Below are positions 10,125 through 21,720 of a DNA stretch of 64,000 nucleotides, one piece after another. Within the stretch, counting starts at the first letter, position 1. Each line of letters starts with the position of its first letter. The stretch lies in assembly GCA_021030915.1 (NCBI GenBank), contig JAGEMR010000058.1, forward strand, positions 1 through 64,000, read 5' to 3'. Made by a program: the position numbers and the translations under genes. Under the pieces are notes generated by a model that had not been told where the DNA came from, did no database searches, and saw nothing but the letters and a program-made list of their open reading frames with translations. The stretch is from Astrothelium macrocarpum (taxonomy: Eukaryota; Ascomycota; Dothideomycetes; Trypetheliales; Trypetheliaceae).

Positions 10125-11263
10125 CTAGAACACAACCCATATTCGACCCGTTATGATAGTGAAAAGATGATTGTTGTACAGATTTGGGAGAAAGTTTCTA
10201 CAACCCCGTTGGGCCGCGTCCTCAAAAGTTATGGCAACAGGCTGCAACAAGAAAAACATTAAAACGCCTAGCGTCTTCTCCGAAAATGTGATATTGACAC
10301 GCGAGGGTATCATCAAAACGCTCTGTGAGTGCATGAAGGCACTGATAGTAAACGCAAGGTATAACTGCGAATAAATTGAGAGATTTGTGCCCCTCGTAAC
10401 CTTCAAGGCGTCTGCAATTGCTGATGTAAAAGCTGTGAGAGGACGACGAAGCGTTTGGTGCCAATAACTGCCCCGGAAATTACGCACTGTCGTCACTTCT
10501 GAAAGACGATGAAAATAAGACGGCCAATCCTCTGGTTTGCTCAGCCCCAATGCGACCCAAATCATAGCAAACAGCACATACTGAAGCTGTATCGTGTACG
10601 CAGAAAGTAAGCCAAAGACAATCGTGCCAGTAAATGACCACGCTATGTTACTGTTGCGAAGGGTCATAAATCTAGAGTCGACGTCGGTACGGCCCATGAA
10701 AAAATGATACCAGAGGTAAGATACTGCATCTCCTAGGACAAGGCAGTAGATGAATTGAATACATCGCGCATAAAGAAATTGGCACCTTGGAATAGGCTCA
10801 GGGGGTCTAATGTTCTTCACTTGGTAGTTCCATCTGATACCGCGCATATTGATCTGCATGGCAAGGGCCCACCGCAGCTTTGCGAGGCTCCAAGATCCGT
10901 ACGTCTCGGCCTCACACTTGGGACGGTCTGAGCGTCAGAAAAGCTCTTCTGGTCCAGATATTCCAGAGGGTACTAATTTTTCGAGGACTGAGATAAATGT
11001 TGCCCATCCTAGGATGAAAGGTTGAACTAGCTAGGGTTATTGGAAAAATGAGGGCGCAACCGTGAGATTAGAGGGAAAAACACTAACGAGCTTCCGAAGA
11101 TTAGCCGGCGGGAAGGATGTCGTGGCGCAAGCAAGGAGACGATTTGCAAGATGAAAAGGACGACATGAGGTAGTATGGAACCATCAGATTCCCGCATCTG
11201 CGTATCCGTGTCTCCTCTATGTGTTGAAAATGCACCTTCAGGTAGAGACAGACTGGCTATCAA
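10125..11263 (-). pseudogene. Wax-synthase-type membrane acyltransferase, broken
   Basis: Resembles the wax-synthase/MBOAT-like acetyltransferases of fungal toxin clusters (the sirodesmin SirH and trichothecene TRI7 kind), which O-acetylate the product in membranes. N-terminal part 11263-11030 has a hydrophobic segment after LPHVVLFILQIVS. The main part has PFILGWATFISVLEKLV, RGIRWNYQVKNIRPP, the family-like GSYWHQTLRR, and LAFTISAFMHSQS, whose His is in the active-site position. Two defects are visible: a frame break near 11030 and an in-frame TGA at 10935-10937 that interrupts otherwise continuous homology. The coding frame clearly continues upstream of the first Met at 10859. An unrecognised intron could explain the first break but not easily the second. 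Confidence 0.6.
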
Positions 11264-11945
11264 TAAAGTTGGATCATGGCTGTCCTTCCGTTACCCTGCA
11301 CCCAGTCGGTGGCCGAGAGTCCAGCCTGAACGTTCGTATGCCAATGAGCTACCTGAGCTGCAAGAACTACGCCATGATCGACTTCCATTCGGAGTCTGCC
11401 ATCGCCCACCCGAGTCCACCATACGTAAGAAGAATACCTACGTCAGCGTCCCTTCGCTACGACCGATCTCTTCCATGTGGAGATCCTCATCTTGGCCAAG
11501 TACCTACTCAGAAACATGGGGCGAGAATTTGGGGTCGCGCGTCATGACGAACATCGAATTCTGAGGCTATGTCGGATCGCCATAGCACGGCGGCTCTGTT
11601 TTGGGTGGCAACAGTCTCTCCGCAGTATAGGTGAAAAGATATCTAAGGGAGTGCCTATTGGGCGGTAATAGGACTATTGATGTACCTGGACTTGGTTACT
11701 TTTGTGCTGCACCCTTTGAGGGCAAAGACCCTTGTGCCTTTTGCAGGTGTGAGAATTTATCAATTGCCAACCCGGATGGCTGGCGTCTCTCGTCCTTACT
11801 CCCTTGTGTCTGCATCGTCACCCATCGTCTTTTTGCTAGCATTCCTGTCAAGCCAAACCCAACCACGGAGATGGCGTCTGTTGAGCACGAAAGTGCTCGA
11901 CTTACTCAGAAGTCATCTTAGACAGAACAAAGAGGACCAAGTAAC
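11264..11945. other. Upstream region of the GliA-type pump
   Basis: Several overlapping open frames on the + strand have no recognisable family. The stretch contains an exact copy of the palindrome reported for ETP regulators (listed separately) and is best read as promoter and decayed sequence. Confidence 0.4.
11306..11316. promoter_or_regulatory. Candidate GliZ/SirZ binding site TCGGTGGCCGA
   Basis: Exact match to the palindrome TCGGNNNCCGA, the element proposed for promoters of gliotoxin and sirodesmin genes. It lies about 640 bp upstream of the GliA-type transporter. A Zn2Cys6 regulator of the right kind is encoded at 35087-36284. Binding is inferred from sequence only. Confidence 0.5.
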
Positions 11946-13595
11946 ATGCTACCTTCGCCCGCAATACAGCCACAGACCTCCCAACCATCCAGTATGAGCA
12001 ACAAGCTGACCTCACAGTCGGCCAGACGCGGATTCAACTTCTGGATGATCATAGTATCCGGCTGTCTCGTGCACGTCTCGACAGCGTTGGACGCACTCAT
12101 CATTACGACTGCTCTTCTTAAGATCGTTGCGGTGCTTCACGGTCAACAGGAATACGTTTGGTTGGCAAATACTTATGTTTTCGCTTGCACAGCAGTCATG
12201 CCTTTCGTCGGTCAGCTGTCCAACATCTTTGGCCGACGAATGCCCATGATCATCTCGGTAATCCTATTCACCATCGGCAATGCTATAGCCGGCAGCAGCA
12301 TCAACTCAGCGATGTTGATAGCCGGTCGTGCCGTGACAGGCTTGAGTGGCGGCGAAATATTCGTCCTTAACGACCTCATCATCTGTGGCCTTTTGCCACA
12401 ACGCGAACGAGCAAAATTCCTTGGTATCCGTATTGCCATTGCGACCATCTCGACTGTTGTAGGTCCAGTGATTGGTGGTGCACTGGCACAGAATAGTTGG
12501 CGTTGGGTCTTCTTGATCAATCTGCATTTCTCCGGCGTCGCACTTTTGATCATGATACTTTGTTTACGCCTGAACTACCGGCGCGAACCTACTCGGGCTC
12601 GAGCCCTAGCGCGGGTCGACTTTCTTGGCAAATTTTATCTTCGTGGGCTCCATCTGTGGCGTTCTTTTTGGTCTTATTATGGGCGGATCCCAATACTCAT
12701 GGAGTAGTTGGCATATCATCACGCCTCTTGCAGTCGGTTTTGCTGGCTGGGCAATGTTCCATCTCCACCAGTCTTCTACGCTCTGTAAAGAACCTTCAAT
12801 TCCGCCAGCGCTGTTCCAGAACCGCACTTCTGTTGCCGGCTCAATTCTGACTTTCTGTTCGAACATCATCCCAGAATGGATCGTGTATTTCCTCCCTTTC
12901 TACTTCCAGTCATTCAAGAATACAACGCCCTTGGTATCTGGAGTGGATTTCTTGCCATTCAGTTTCTTTTACGTGCCTCTCGCCGTTGTAACGGGCAGTT
13001 TGATGTCGGAGTTCGGTGTATACAAGCCTATTCATGGGATTGGATTTGGAATCACATCGTAGCGTGCGGTCTACTTTCTCTCCTGACAGATCATTCGCCG
13101 ACAGTTGAATGGGTCTTCTTCCAACTCATGCTTGTCTTTGGTGCTGGCTTCACCATGATCTCAATTCTACCTGTAATCCAAGCTGCCTTGCCCGAGAGCT
13201 TTGTTGCGACCGCCACCTCCGCCTTTGCCTTTGTTCGCAATTTCGGCTTCGTTTGTGGCATCACAATCCCGTCAGTGATCTTCAACTCACAAATTGATCA
13301 AAAACTCAGCCTTATCTCAGACTCAGCTATTCGCGACTCTATGGCCAATGGCGGCGCCTACGGATTTGCCGGTACCGGTACAATAAATCATCTACCCGCA
13401 GGTGTGAAGCAGGAAGTGCCACAGGTGTATAAAATAGCGTTGGACGCTATCTGGTATACGGCAGCCGCGGTAGCTGCAATCGCATTTCTCGTCGTCTTCA
13501 TCGAGAAGCATATTGAACTCAAAAAAGAGATGAGTACCGATTTTGGTATGGAGCAAGCCAACGATAGCGAAAAGAACGCCGAAGATTTCAGCTAA
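11946..13595 (+). pseudogene. gliA-like: GliA-type MFS efflux pump with two frameshifts
   Basis: Fourteen-helix DHA2-type MFS transporter of the GliA group, which exports ETPs. The N-terminal frame (from 11946) shows FNFWMIIVSGCLVHVSTALD, GQLSNIFGRRMPMI (MFS motif A), RAVTGLSGGEIFVL and VVGPVIGGALAQNSWRWVF (motif C). Homology then continues without gap in a different frame from about 12630 (FVGSICGVLFGLIMGGSQ) and returns to the first frame at about 13060 (ACGLLSLLTDHSPTVEWVFF). Thus two single-base shifts interrupt it, with nothing missing between and no splice sites that would repair them. The first lies beside short A and T runs. Without correction the product stops at 253 aa. A sequencing error is possible and would make this gene intact (about 549 aa). 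Confidence 0.8.
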
Positions 13596-14571
13596 GAATC
13601 TCGCGCCGACGAGCTCACGAAACCAAAGCAGAGCAAATCTGCTTCCTGAACGCACTTTCAATCTACATTCCACACTATGCATAGATCGAACGCGCGATTA
13701 TCCGACACCATATCTCAAAAGCATTCTCGATAGAGACTGAAAGTCAGTAGCAGCTAAAGTTGATGCTACTCAAAACGCAGCCAAGGGGTGCCTAATTTCA
13801 AACTCCGCTCCCAGAGACATCATCTGAAACTAAGGCTATGAACGCGACATTGAGACGTATCTGTAGGATAGATTTCCCTTTCGAATGGCTTTGTGGTCAT
13901 TCCATCCCGTTTCCTAATCTTGCTTGCATACATCTACACTTCTCTAAAACATCGCTTTTGGTGGGTACTAGATTTTTCTGATCTGCACGCAAATCTACAA
14001 GTGTCGGCAATCTCTGTCACTGGCACTTTGCAAGATTGATTCGCGCTTTGAGAAAGAATCGATCCAAACTTTCGACATCATAGATTTGTACTCTGCTCTG
14101 ATTACGGTCCGCGTCCTACTGTGATTAGCAGCTACGGTTGAACAGCACCGACGTTACCGCGATTGCTTTCACATCTTGGCCAAACGCTCGGAACGATAAA
14201 TGAGTTTCAAATGACAGGTCTACGTTGTAATCTTGCAACCCGTAAACCGAATGGCGGGCCGTCTGTACGAACGTTGTATCGGTGGCCGGATGGGCATCCT
14301 CTTCCGCGTCGGCACAGGTAATTGAAGGATTCTAGACGAGCGCTTGAATAAGGCAATCGCTGACAGTTCTTATCCGATGCAATCTTCCTATGACGTGAAT
14401 TTTTAACAATCGGGTGCAAAGGATCTTCGAAATTACCATCTCAGTTTGTTATCGCTTGCTCTGCCCCTTATCAGTGCTTGTTCAACTCATTTTGCGAAAT
14501 TTGATTTGCCCTCGTTTCGATTGTCACTTTCGCTCTTCTCGCTTCATTCTGTAGTGGTATATTGGCAGATC
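13596..14571. other. Upstream region of the NRPS
   Basis: No adenylation domain or other coding sequence is recognisable here, although the GliP layout would place the first adenylation domain upstream of 14629. It contains the near-consensus regulator site at 14279-14289. Confidence 0.5.
14279..14289. promoter_or_regulatory. Near-match to GliZ/SirZ palindrome (TCGGTGGCCGG)
   Basis: Ten of the eleven positions agree with TCGGNNNCCGA and the spacer TGG is identical to that of the site at 11306-11316. It lies about 290 bp upstream of the NRPS start codon used here. Function is inferred. Confidence 0.4.
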
Positions 14572-17500
14572 ATGGCACTCTCAACCTGGAGGCAAACACG
14601 TACAGAATCAGAACAAGGGCACAACTCCCGAGAATTAGCTCTCAGTGCTATCGCGTCCATATTACATCTTCCACCTGAGGATTTGCAGCTTGATCGAAGT
14701 TTGTTGGAGCTAGGAGGAGATTCACACTCTGCGCTCTCGCTGGTGTTCGCTTGTAGGCGTCTGGACCTGCAGTTGCAGATAGAGACCGTGCTACGTAGTG
14801 CAAGCATTCTCGACCTTTTGCAGTATTTGGTAGACCATGAGAGGGCAAGGAAGAGAGTCAAAAGATCGGTGGAGATCGATTGCCAAGAGATCGACTCCAC
14901 TTCCGCTTGGGGATCCAAACTAGCGCGGTTGTCAACTAGCGAAAGCAGCGCCAATGGGCTTGAAAATCAGCCTGGGCGGGCTTCTACAGACATTGAGACT
15001 GACCGACAGTTAACCTCTGGCGGTAATAACAACAGCATAGAGCCAAACGCTTGAGTGATGCGTTAGAAAAGCGTGGAGAACTTGACGGCGAGCCTCTCGG
15101 ATTGACCGATATGCAGCTCTCGCTCATCGCAGGGAGCAAGAAAAGCCCAGGCGTCAACATGATTAGAGTTTATGACACGTATCTATCAAAGCGTATCCCC
15201 AATTTGCGGAAAGCATGGCAGCAAGTCATCATGACAGAGCCAATCTTCCGACTCGATCTCGACATTAGCGGTGATGCGGAACGCTCTTAGCAAATTCAAA
15301 AGCCAGCCTTCTTATGGACGGAGCGAAGTGTCTACAATGACGAAGAGTTCGAGCACGAGATACGCACCTTACAAAGCACTGATACAGCGAAAACCGGCTT
15401 CAGAGTGATCAATTACGTTAAAGAGCCTTCTGGGCCGAACATCAGCACAATAATATGGTCGGTCCACCACGCGCTTATTGATGGCTACTCTGCTGGCCTG
15501 CTCTATCATAAAGTCGGACGCGCAGTGGATGGCTCGCAACCTGTTCCTGGGACAAACTTCTTCAAAGTCGCAAAGCAACTCAAATTCTTGCAGCAAAAGA
15601 AAGCAGCCAGTCGTGCAACGTTTTGGGGGATGAAGCTAGCCAAGTACCCCTCGGCCGCAAGCATCATCAACTTTTCGCAGCCACCTTGCCAGGAGAGAAG
15701 ATATCTTCCTGCCACGGAAACCATTGAACTCGATATTGATCAGGATGCTGTTAAAGAGTTTGCGATCACGAACAAAGTAACTATTGCGGCTGTGCATTAC
15801 ACTACGTGGGCCTTGGTTCTGTCAAGATATACTGATTCTTCGACGATCGTATTTGGTGCTATTCTTTCGGGACGGGACGTTCCTCTTCCTGGGGCTCAGG
15901 ACACTATCGGGCCACTGACCAACACTTTGCCCTTCTTCGTTTCCGTGTCTACTGGACTATCCACATCAGAGCTGATGCTCAAAGTCATGCATGACATGCT
16001 TGAGTTGAATGCTTTGCAGGACTCTGTGCCGTGTGATGGGTTCTCGCGGTCCTTTTCTTCAGCAATTACTACAGAGACAAACCTGTGGAGTTATGAGAGT
16101 GGAGGCATTGGCCCGTGTCGCCAAGCCTATTCAGAGCGACATTTCGATCAGCGTTTTCATTCGACCAAGCGGCAATGCGAAGCTGGGCTTCCGCCGAGAC
16201 TCGTACAATGACCAAGCAATGCATCTTATTGCAAATAGTTATTGTGAGACTATAAAGGCTTTAACCACCCCTCTTACAACCGTAAATCATTGCTTGGATT
16301 CTATGCTACCAATGGACGAGGAGAGAAGGCTCCAGATATACGGCAACTTAGCTGGCTCAGCGACGTTCTGTGGTACATCAAAGGATGACCTTGTCACTTT
16401 ATTCGAAGCTGCTGCCAATGCAGGGCCTTGCGATGTCGCTGTTGAGAAAGGCAATACGCAACTGACTTATTACCAACTAGATCATTCAGCTTCAAAGGTG
16501 GCGACTCGCTTGCAAGCTTTCATACAGCCTGGTGACGTAGTTTGCATTCATTCAGACCGCTCGATCAACTGGATCGTTGCCATATATGGGGTTCTCAAGG
16601 CTGGAGGCGTCTATGCTTCATTAGACCCTGCGTTACCAGAGCACATCCGCGAGATCAATTTTAAGGTCTCTGGAAGCCAAATTTTCCTTGCTCCATACCG
16701 AAAGGATTGTGGCATTGCACCACAGAGCTGCAAAACATCTATGTCGGTCGAAGATATGCTAGACCCTTCTTATCTTGGAGCATCTTTCTTAAGCCACAGG
16801 ATATCTTCGCGGCCCGAGGAGAATGCTTACATCTGCTTTACATCTGGCTCTACTGGCAAACCCAAAGCTGTCTTGTGTCATCACGGGGGTGTTGTGGCAT
16901 TTCAAAGCGACCCTGAAGTTCGCTTGTTTGCTCAGCCTGGTACAAGGATAAGCCAAATAATGTCACCGGCCTTCGACGGAAGTATTCACGAGATTTTCTC
17001 AGCCTTAAGCTATGGGAGTACCTTGGTCCTTCCATCCACTGCCACTTATACCTTTTCACACCTCAAATGTGTCGACTCAGCCATCTTAACGCCGTCTCTT
17101 GCCAAAATTCTGGATCCTGATGACTTTCCTGCTTTGCAGCACGTGTATCTGGTAGGTGAACACGTGCCGCAGAGTGTAAACGATGTCTGGGCTACAAAGA
17201 AGAAGCTGTACAACATGTATGGACCGACGGAGACAACATGTGGTGCGACGATAAAGCAGCTGCGGGTCGGGCAACACGTGACCATTGGACATCCAACCCC
17301 TACTTGTCGTATATACATCCTTGATAGGGATCGTCGTCTCCTTCCGCCAGGATTTGTCGGCGAAATATACATCGCTGGGATACAAGTTTCGAGAGGTTAC
17401 CTGGGAAATTCTTACGAGACTACTCAGAGGTTCGTTCCTGATACTATATCCGCAAGGAAGAATGAAATGATGTTTCAGACTGGCGATCGGGGCTTTTGGG

Positions 17501-19422
17501 TTTCGAGTGGCGAAATTAAATGCTTAGGTCGGAGCGACAGACAGACGAAGCTGAATGGCTTTCGAATCGATCTAGACACGCTTGAAGAAACTATCGTAGA
17601 ATCCTTGGCTGAACTTGATAATGTCGCTATAGTCAGACAGCATGACTTCCTGGTCCTACTCTACCAACCTCCCATCCTTGACTGGAAGGTTGTCAGAACA
17701 AAGATCGCAAACTTGGTGCCACCGTATGCTCTGCCGAGATATTTCGTCGGCTTGGAGGAGTTTCCTACAACGTCGACTTTCAAGTTGGACTATAAAGCTG
17801 TCAAGCATTACGTTGACAACTTCGTCACGCGCCAATCGGCACAATTGATGACATCCACGGAGAAATGTGTCGCTAATGTCTGGCGCGATATTCTCAGACT
17901 CGACACAAAAGTGGAGCTTGATAGAGGTGCAAACTTTTCGGCCATGGGAGGGACCTCGTTGCTGCAGATCGATCTTGCAAATCGACTGAGCTCGATTTTC
18001 GATCGAGCAGTGCCGATTCGAATAGTCATCGAATGCCCTACTTTGTATCAGATGGCTACAGCTATTGATTCGACAGTCAAGCCTTCGGAACCTGACATTT
18101 CTCAGAGCAAACTGAATGCACTGGGAGATGCGGAACTCTCGCCAATTGAATATGAGTGGTGGCTGAAATACCAAGTCGATCCAGATTGTGCGGCTTTCAA
18201 CGTTTCCATGCTTTACCAATTTGACCCTGCTGGTACCGATCTGGAGAGGCTTAGTTTGGCATGGGACGAGGTTTTGAAGAGACATCCTATCCTTTGGTCG
18301 CGATTCATCTCACGGGGACCTCAAGACGTGCAGAGGGCTTATCACCAACAATCGCCCCGAAGTCGGCTAGCCAAAACCTTCGATGCAAGGGAACAAGTTA
18401 ATACACCATTCAGACTAGAAAAGGACCATCTCATTCGTGTATTGCTCTCGGAAAACCATATCCTCATCTGTGCCAGTCATATCATCTGTGACTTGACTGC
18501 ATTCAAAGTGCTCTGTGATGAAGTCATGGCTCTTTACAACGGAACCAAGCTCCCTTTAGTGTCTCAATCCTACCAGCACAGCTGCATTTGGAGACAATCC
18601 ACACTTACGTGTCATTCTGACTTCTGGCGCAAAACTCTATACCTCCCTGGCAACAATGGTCTAGACAGGCGTGCAAAGCCCAGGACCTCCTTCGAAGGGA
18701 AATCATATGCATTTCGTTTAAGCCGTGACCTTTGCAAAGGCTTTCTCTCAGGTATTGAGAAAACCGGAGTTACCTGTCACCAAGCGGCTCTTGCTGCTGT
18801 CGCCCTTACACTACACACAAGCAACGGACCAATAGATATCATCCTGGGGAGTCCTTATATTAATCGACGGGCAGAAGACGCAAGGATTGTTGGATTATTC
18901 CTTGAGCCTTTACCTATTCGCATTCTCTACGACGCGTCGATAAGAGAATCATCTACCTCGATGCTGGATTTCCTTCGCGAAGTGCAGAGAATAAGTCAAT
19001 CTGCTCTGGCGCGCGTCATACCCTGGCACCAACTTAAGCAGCTTTTCCCCTCCGAAGCGATGCTCGAACCGCCGAGCAATCCAATTTTCGATACTATGGT
19101 CACCTTTCACGACGATCGGCACGCCGATAATCTACCACTCTCTGGAGCTCGGAGGAAATTGAGTTACGGTCAGGGCGCAAAATTTGCATTGATGTTCGAA
19201 TTCACTGCAATCTCGAACGACGACATTATCTTGCGGATAGAGTATGACGACAATCTATACTCGCTGTCTGACATAAGGAAAATCAGAGCACGAATATCAA
19301 TCGCCATGAGCCTATTAATGGAGGAACGCCCATTCATTGATGCTTACGCGAAAATAGATCTGCTCATGGAAATCTCGACTTCGGGTCATGAAAGTCTAGA
19401 CTTTGGAGCGCCTTTAGGCTAG
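14572..19422 (+). pseudogene. gliP-like: GliP-type NRPS, truncated (T-C-A-T-C) and interrupted
   Basis: Two-module nonribosomal peptide synthetase that would make the diketopiperazine core. Domains in order: thiolation (LELGGDSHSA, about 14700), condensation (DMQLSLIAGSKKS at 15110; HHALIDGYS active site at about 15460), adenylation (YICFTSGSTGKPKAV at 16830, NMYGPTE at 17215, TGDRG, GRSDRQTKLNGFRIDL, C-terminal Lys in FKLDYKA), thiolation (AMGGTSLLQ, about 17945), condensation (SHIICDLTAF at 18478, the first His replaced by Ser). Relative to the A-T-C-A-T-C-T layout, the first A and last T are missing. Breaks: frame change near 15050 (linker; an intron cannot be excluded), in-frame TAG at 15288-15290 inside the first condensation domain, frameshift near 16105-16120. 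From there to 19422 the frame is open. The ATG at 14572 is the first in frame. Confidence 0.85.
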
Positions 19423-19484
19423 AAACTATTGTATTTATTAGCATTCTCAGATGCAATCGCCTTGCCTTTACATTCCTTGCTCGG

Positions 19485-21050
19485 TCACTCCCCCTTCATT
19501 GAGCATTTGCTCCAAGAAAGCTTGCCCTGCGGAAGATTTATCCATACATTATCAATTCTATTCCAATCTTGGCCTTTACTGGGTAGATCTAGCCTTCGTC
19601 CATCGACTAGCCGAACTAGCAGTGTTCGTATGATGAGATCTGCAACGTACTTTCCTAAACACTGTCTCGGTCCAAATCCGAATCTCCAGTAGTTGTATCT
19701 CAAATCAGTTCCATCTAACTCCAAGAACCGGGCAGGTCGATATTCCCTAGTGTCATCTCCCCAGAAAGGGTTGTTGATGTTCAGAGCATAAGCGTCAACG
19801 ATAAAATCAGTTCCTGGTGGTATACAGTATCCATCCACCACGCGCTCGGTTGGTGCGGCTTGAGGAACAGAGAACGCAGCCAGAGGTTGTAATCGTGCGG
19901 ATTCAAGAATGCAGCTGTGCAGATACGTTGAGCTCGAACGTAAATAGTTAGTGACGTTATTTTTGTCATCCGCACTGTGTTCACGATACTCTTGCCTGGT
20001 CCTATCTTGCACTTCGAGATTAGCCGCGAGATGAACGATGTTCCAAGAGATTCCGCTCATCGTGACGTCAAGATTGGCAAACAGCATTTCATCTAAAGTC
20101 TGCAATAGCTGCTCCTTTGTGATCAAGCCTCGGTCTACCTTCTGAGCCATCGTGACGATTGGAGCTTGCGACCCAATGTTATTACAGCGGGTGATTATTT
20201 TCTCATTGAATGCTGCCCATTGCTTCTTGAAGTAAGAAAGCCTAAGGGTGACCTTCAAAGGCAGGAATTGGGCGAGAGAAAACCGTGTAAGAGAATTGCT
20301 TATGACAGCGTGGAAGAGATCCCCACGTTTGTTTGCTAGGGAAGACAATGTCCTCTTAGCCTCCGGAGACAATTCTCCATAGATAATCCTGGCAACGATA
20401 AAGAACGGGAGCATTTTAAAATTGAGGACAGGATCTAGCGGTCGAGAATGTTGGGATTCCTCTTCCCATAGATTTTGCACGTGGCAATCAACCTCACTGA
20501 GCACAAGCGGAATATAGTAGCTTGCATTAGAATATGCAAACGGAGGGTCAACCGATGTCCTGAGTGACTTCCATTTGTCTAAGCTGATCAAACCGAGGCA
20601 TTGTCCGAGTAGTTGTGACATGAGCCATCCGGAATTATTGTTGGCCGCTTTGAGATGCCGATCTGAGTCTCGGAAGATCTCTTTGATGTGTTCTGGTCGG
20701 GTCAGGACGATTTCAGGCTTGGTACCGGACCAGATTCTATACACGCCTCCATGTTTATCAGACCATAAATTGCGATTTCTCAGACCGTCCAGGAATTTAG
20801 CCACATCCCCTTGTCCATGCGGGAACTCGTAGGAACAGGATGGTATCGGCATACAAGACCGCGTATGATAGACTGGGTAGACATAGCGGAGAGAAATCTT
20901 CCACGTCAATATCTGGTGCGGATGCTCAAACTAATGCTAACATACATCAATTATGCTGGATAATATCGTTCGATGCAAAGGCCACAGAATCCATGAGAGC
21001 ATCATAAAGAGCCCACAGGCCGCAGTCAACGCTCCAGTAATGTCGTCCAT
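19485..21050 (-). CDS. gliC-like: GliC-type cytochrome P450
   Basis: Heme monooxygenase of the GliC/SirC type, which hydroxylates the diketopiperazine alpha carbon before glutathione addition; ER membrane. Two exons: 21050-20946 (MDDITGALTAACG, then a membrane anchor FMMLSWILWPLH) and 20897-19485, with a 48-bp intron starting GTATGT; about 505 aa. Visible motifs: Pro-containing hinge and FPHGQGDVAKFLDG, I-helix region EMLFANLDVTMSG, ExxR as ESARLQP, PERF region REYRPARF, heme loop FGFGPRQCLGKYVADL with the Cys ligand. No break is seen. The exon 1 choice rests on an in-frame ATG, an anchor of correct length and a good donor. It ends 62 bp from the convergent NRPS. Confidence 0.85.
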
Positions 21051-21080
21051 TACCAAGAGATAATTCTGTTCCAACGCTAC

Positions 21081-21320
21081 TCAAAGGTGTCTTTCGAGAA
21101 ATGTTGGTCTAGCTGTGACAATAGACCTCAGACTTGCACTCAAAGCTACCTTGTCCGTGGCAGCTCCGAAATATGGACAGGCTGGCGTGCCGTTAATTGC
21201 CGATCTTCTTGTGCGAATCACAAACCACGTTGAGAATAGTGCAAAGATCAAGACAAGCACAAGCAGGCAAAGTGTAGAGGTAGACCATACGTTATTCTGT
21301 TCTCTTGAGGAATAATTCAT
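21081..21320 (-). pseudogene. Possible P450 N-terminal fragment
   Basis: Open frame beginning MNYSSREQNNV followed by one strong transmembrane segment (LCLLVLVLIFALFSTWFVI), a basic stretch RTRR and a proline-containing hinge NGTPACPYFG, as at the start of microsomal P450s. It ends 30 bp before the start of the GliC-type P450 and has no downstream partner of its own. It could be an alternative first exon of that gene or the relic of another P450; neither is proven. Confidence 0.35.
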
Positions 21321-21720
21321 CGCTCATTGGTTTCTGTGTTTCCTCGTTAGGAAGACGTAGGGGTAGGAATCGCCGTTGGGAGTGTCCCAATGCTGAGAAC
21401 CATGAAAATTACGAGCTGCCGGCAAGAGAACCTGTCTTTCCGTGATTTCGGTTCAACGAATCATCCACATTCATCCCAAGTGACGTGCATAGAATCATCA
21501 ACACCGAGCCAAAATTGCTCAATGGACATAGCTAATGATGGTGCTTTCGGGCTCCGCTTCTTCTTGATTATTATCAAGCCAACCATCCACGACACAGCTT
21601 GTCTTAAGCTGAGCTTCGGTCCTCGGCCTCAGAAGTTCAGCGTTTAAATTTGCATCATACCTTGCATAGACAGACAGAGAAACTCTTGCCAAAGTGCATC
21701 TTTTTGTCCTGCGCACAAGC
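21321..21720. promoter_or_regulatory. Divergent intergenic region, gliC-like/gliK-like
   Basis: Separates the minus-strand P450 from the plus-strand gliK-like gene, which suggests a shared promoter. No exact TCGGNNNCCGA site was found. No other gene is seen. Confidence 0.4.

Noticed and set aside
11175..11921. Overlapping + strand open frames before the GliA-type pump
   Set aside because: No family resemblance and several frames overlap; better read as promoter and decayed DNA.
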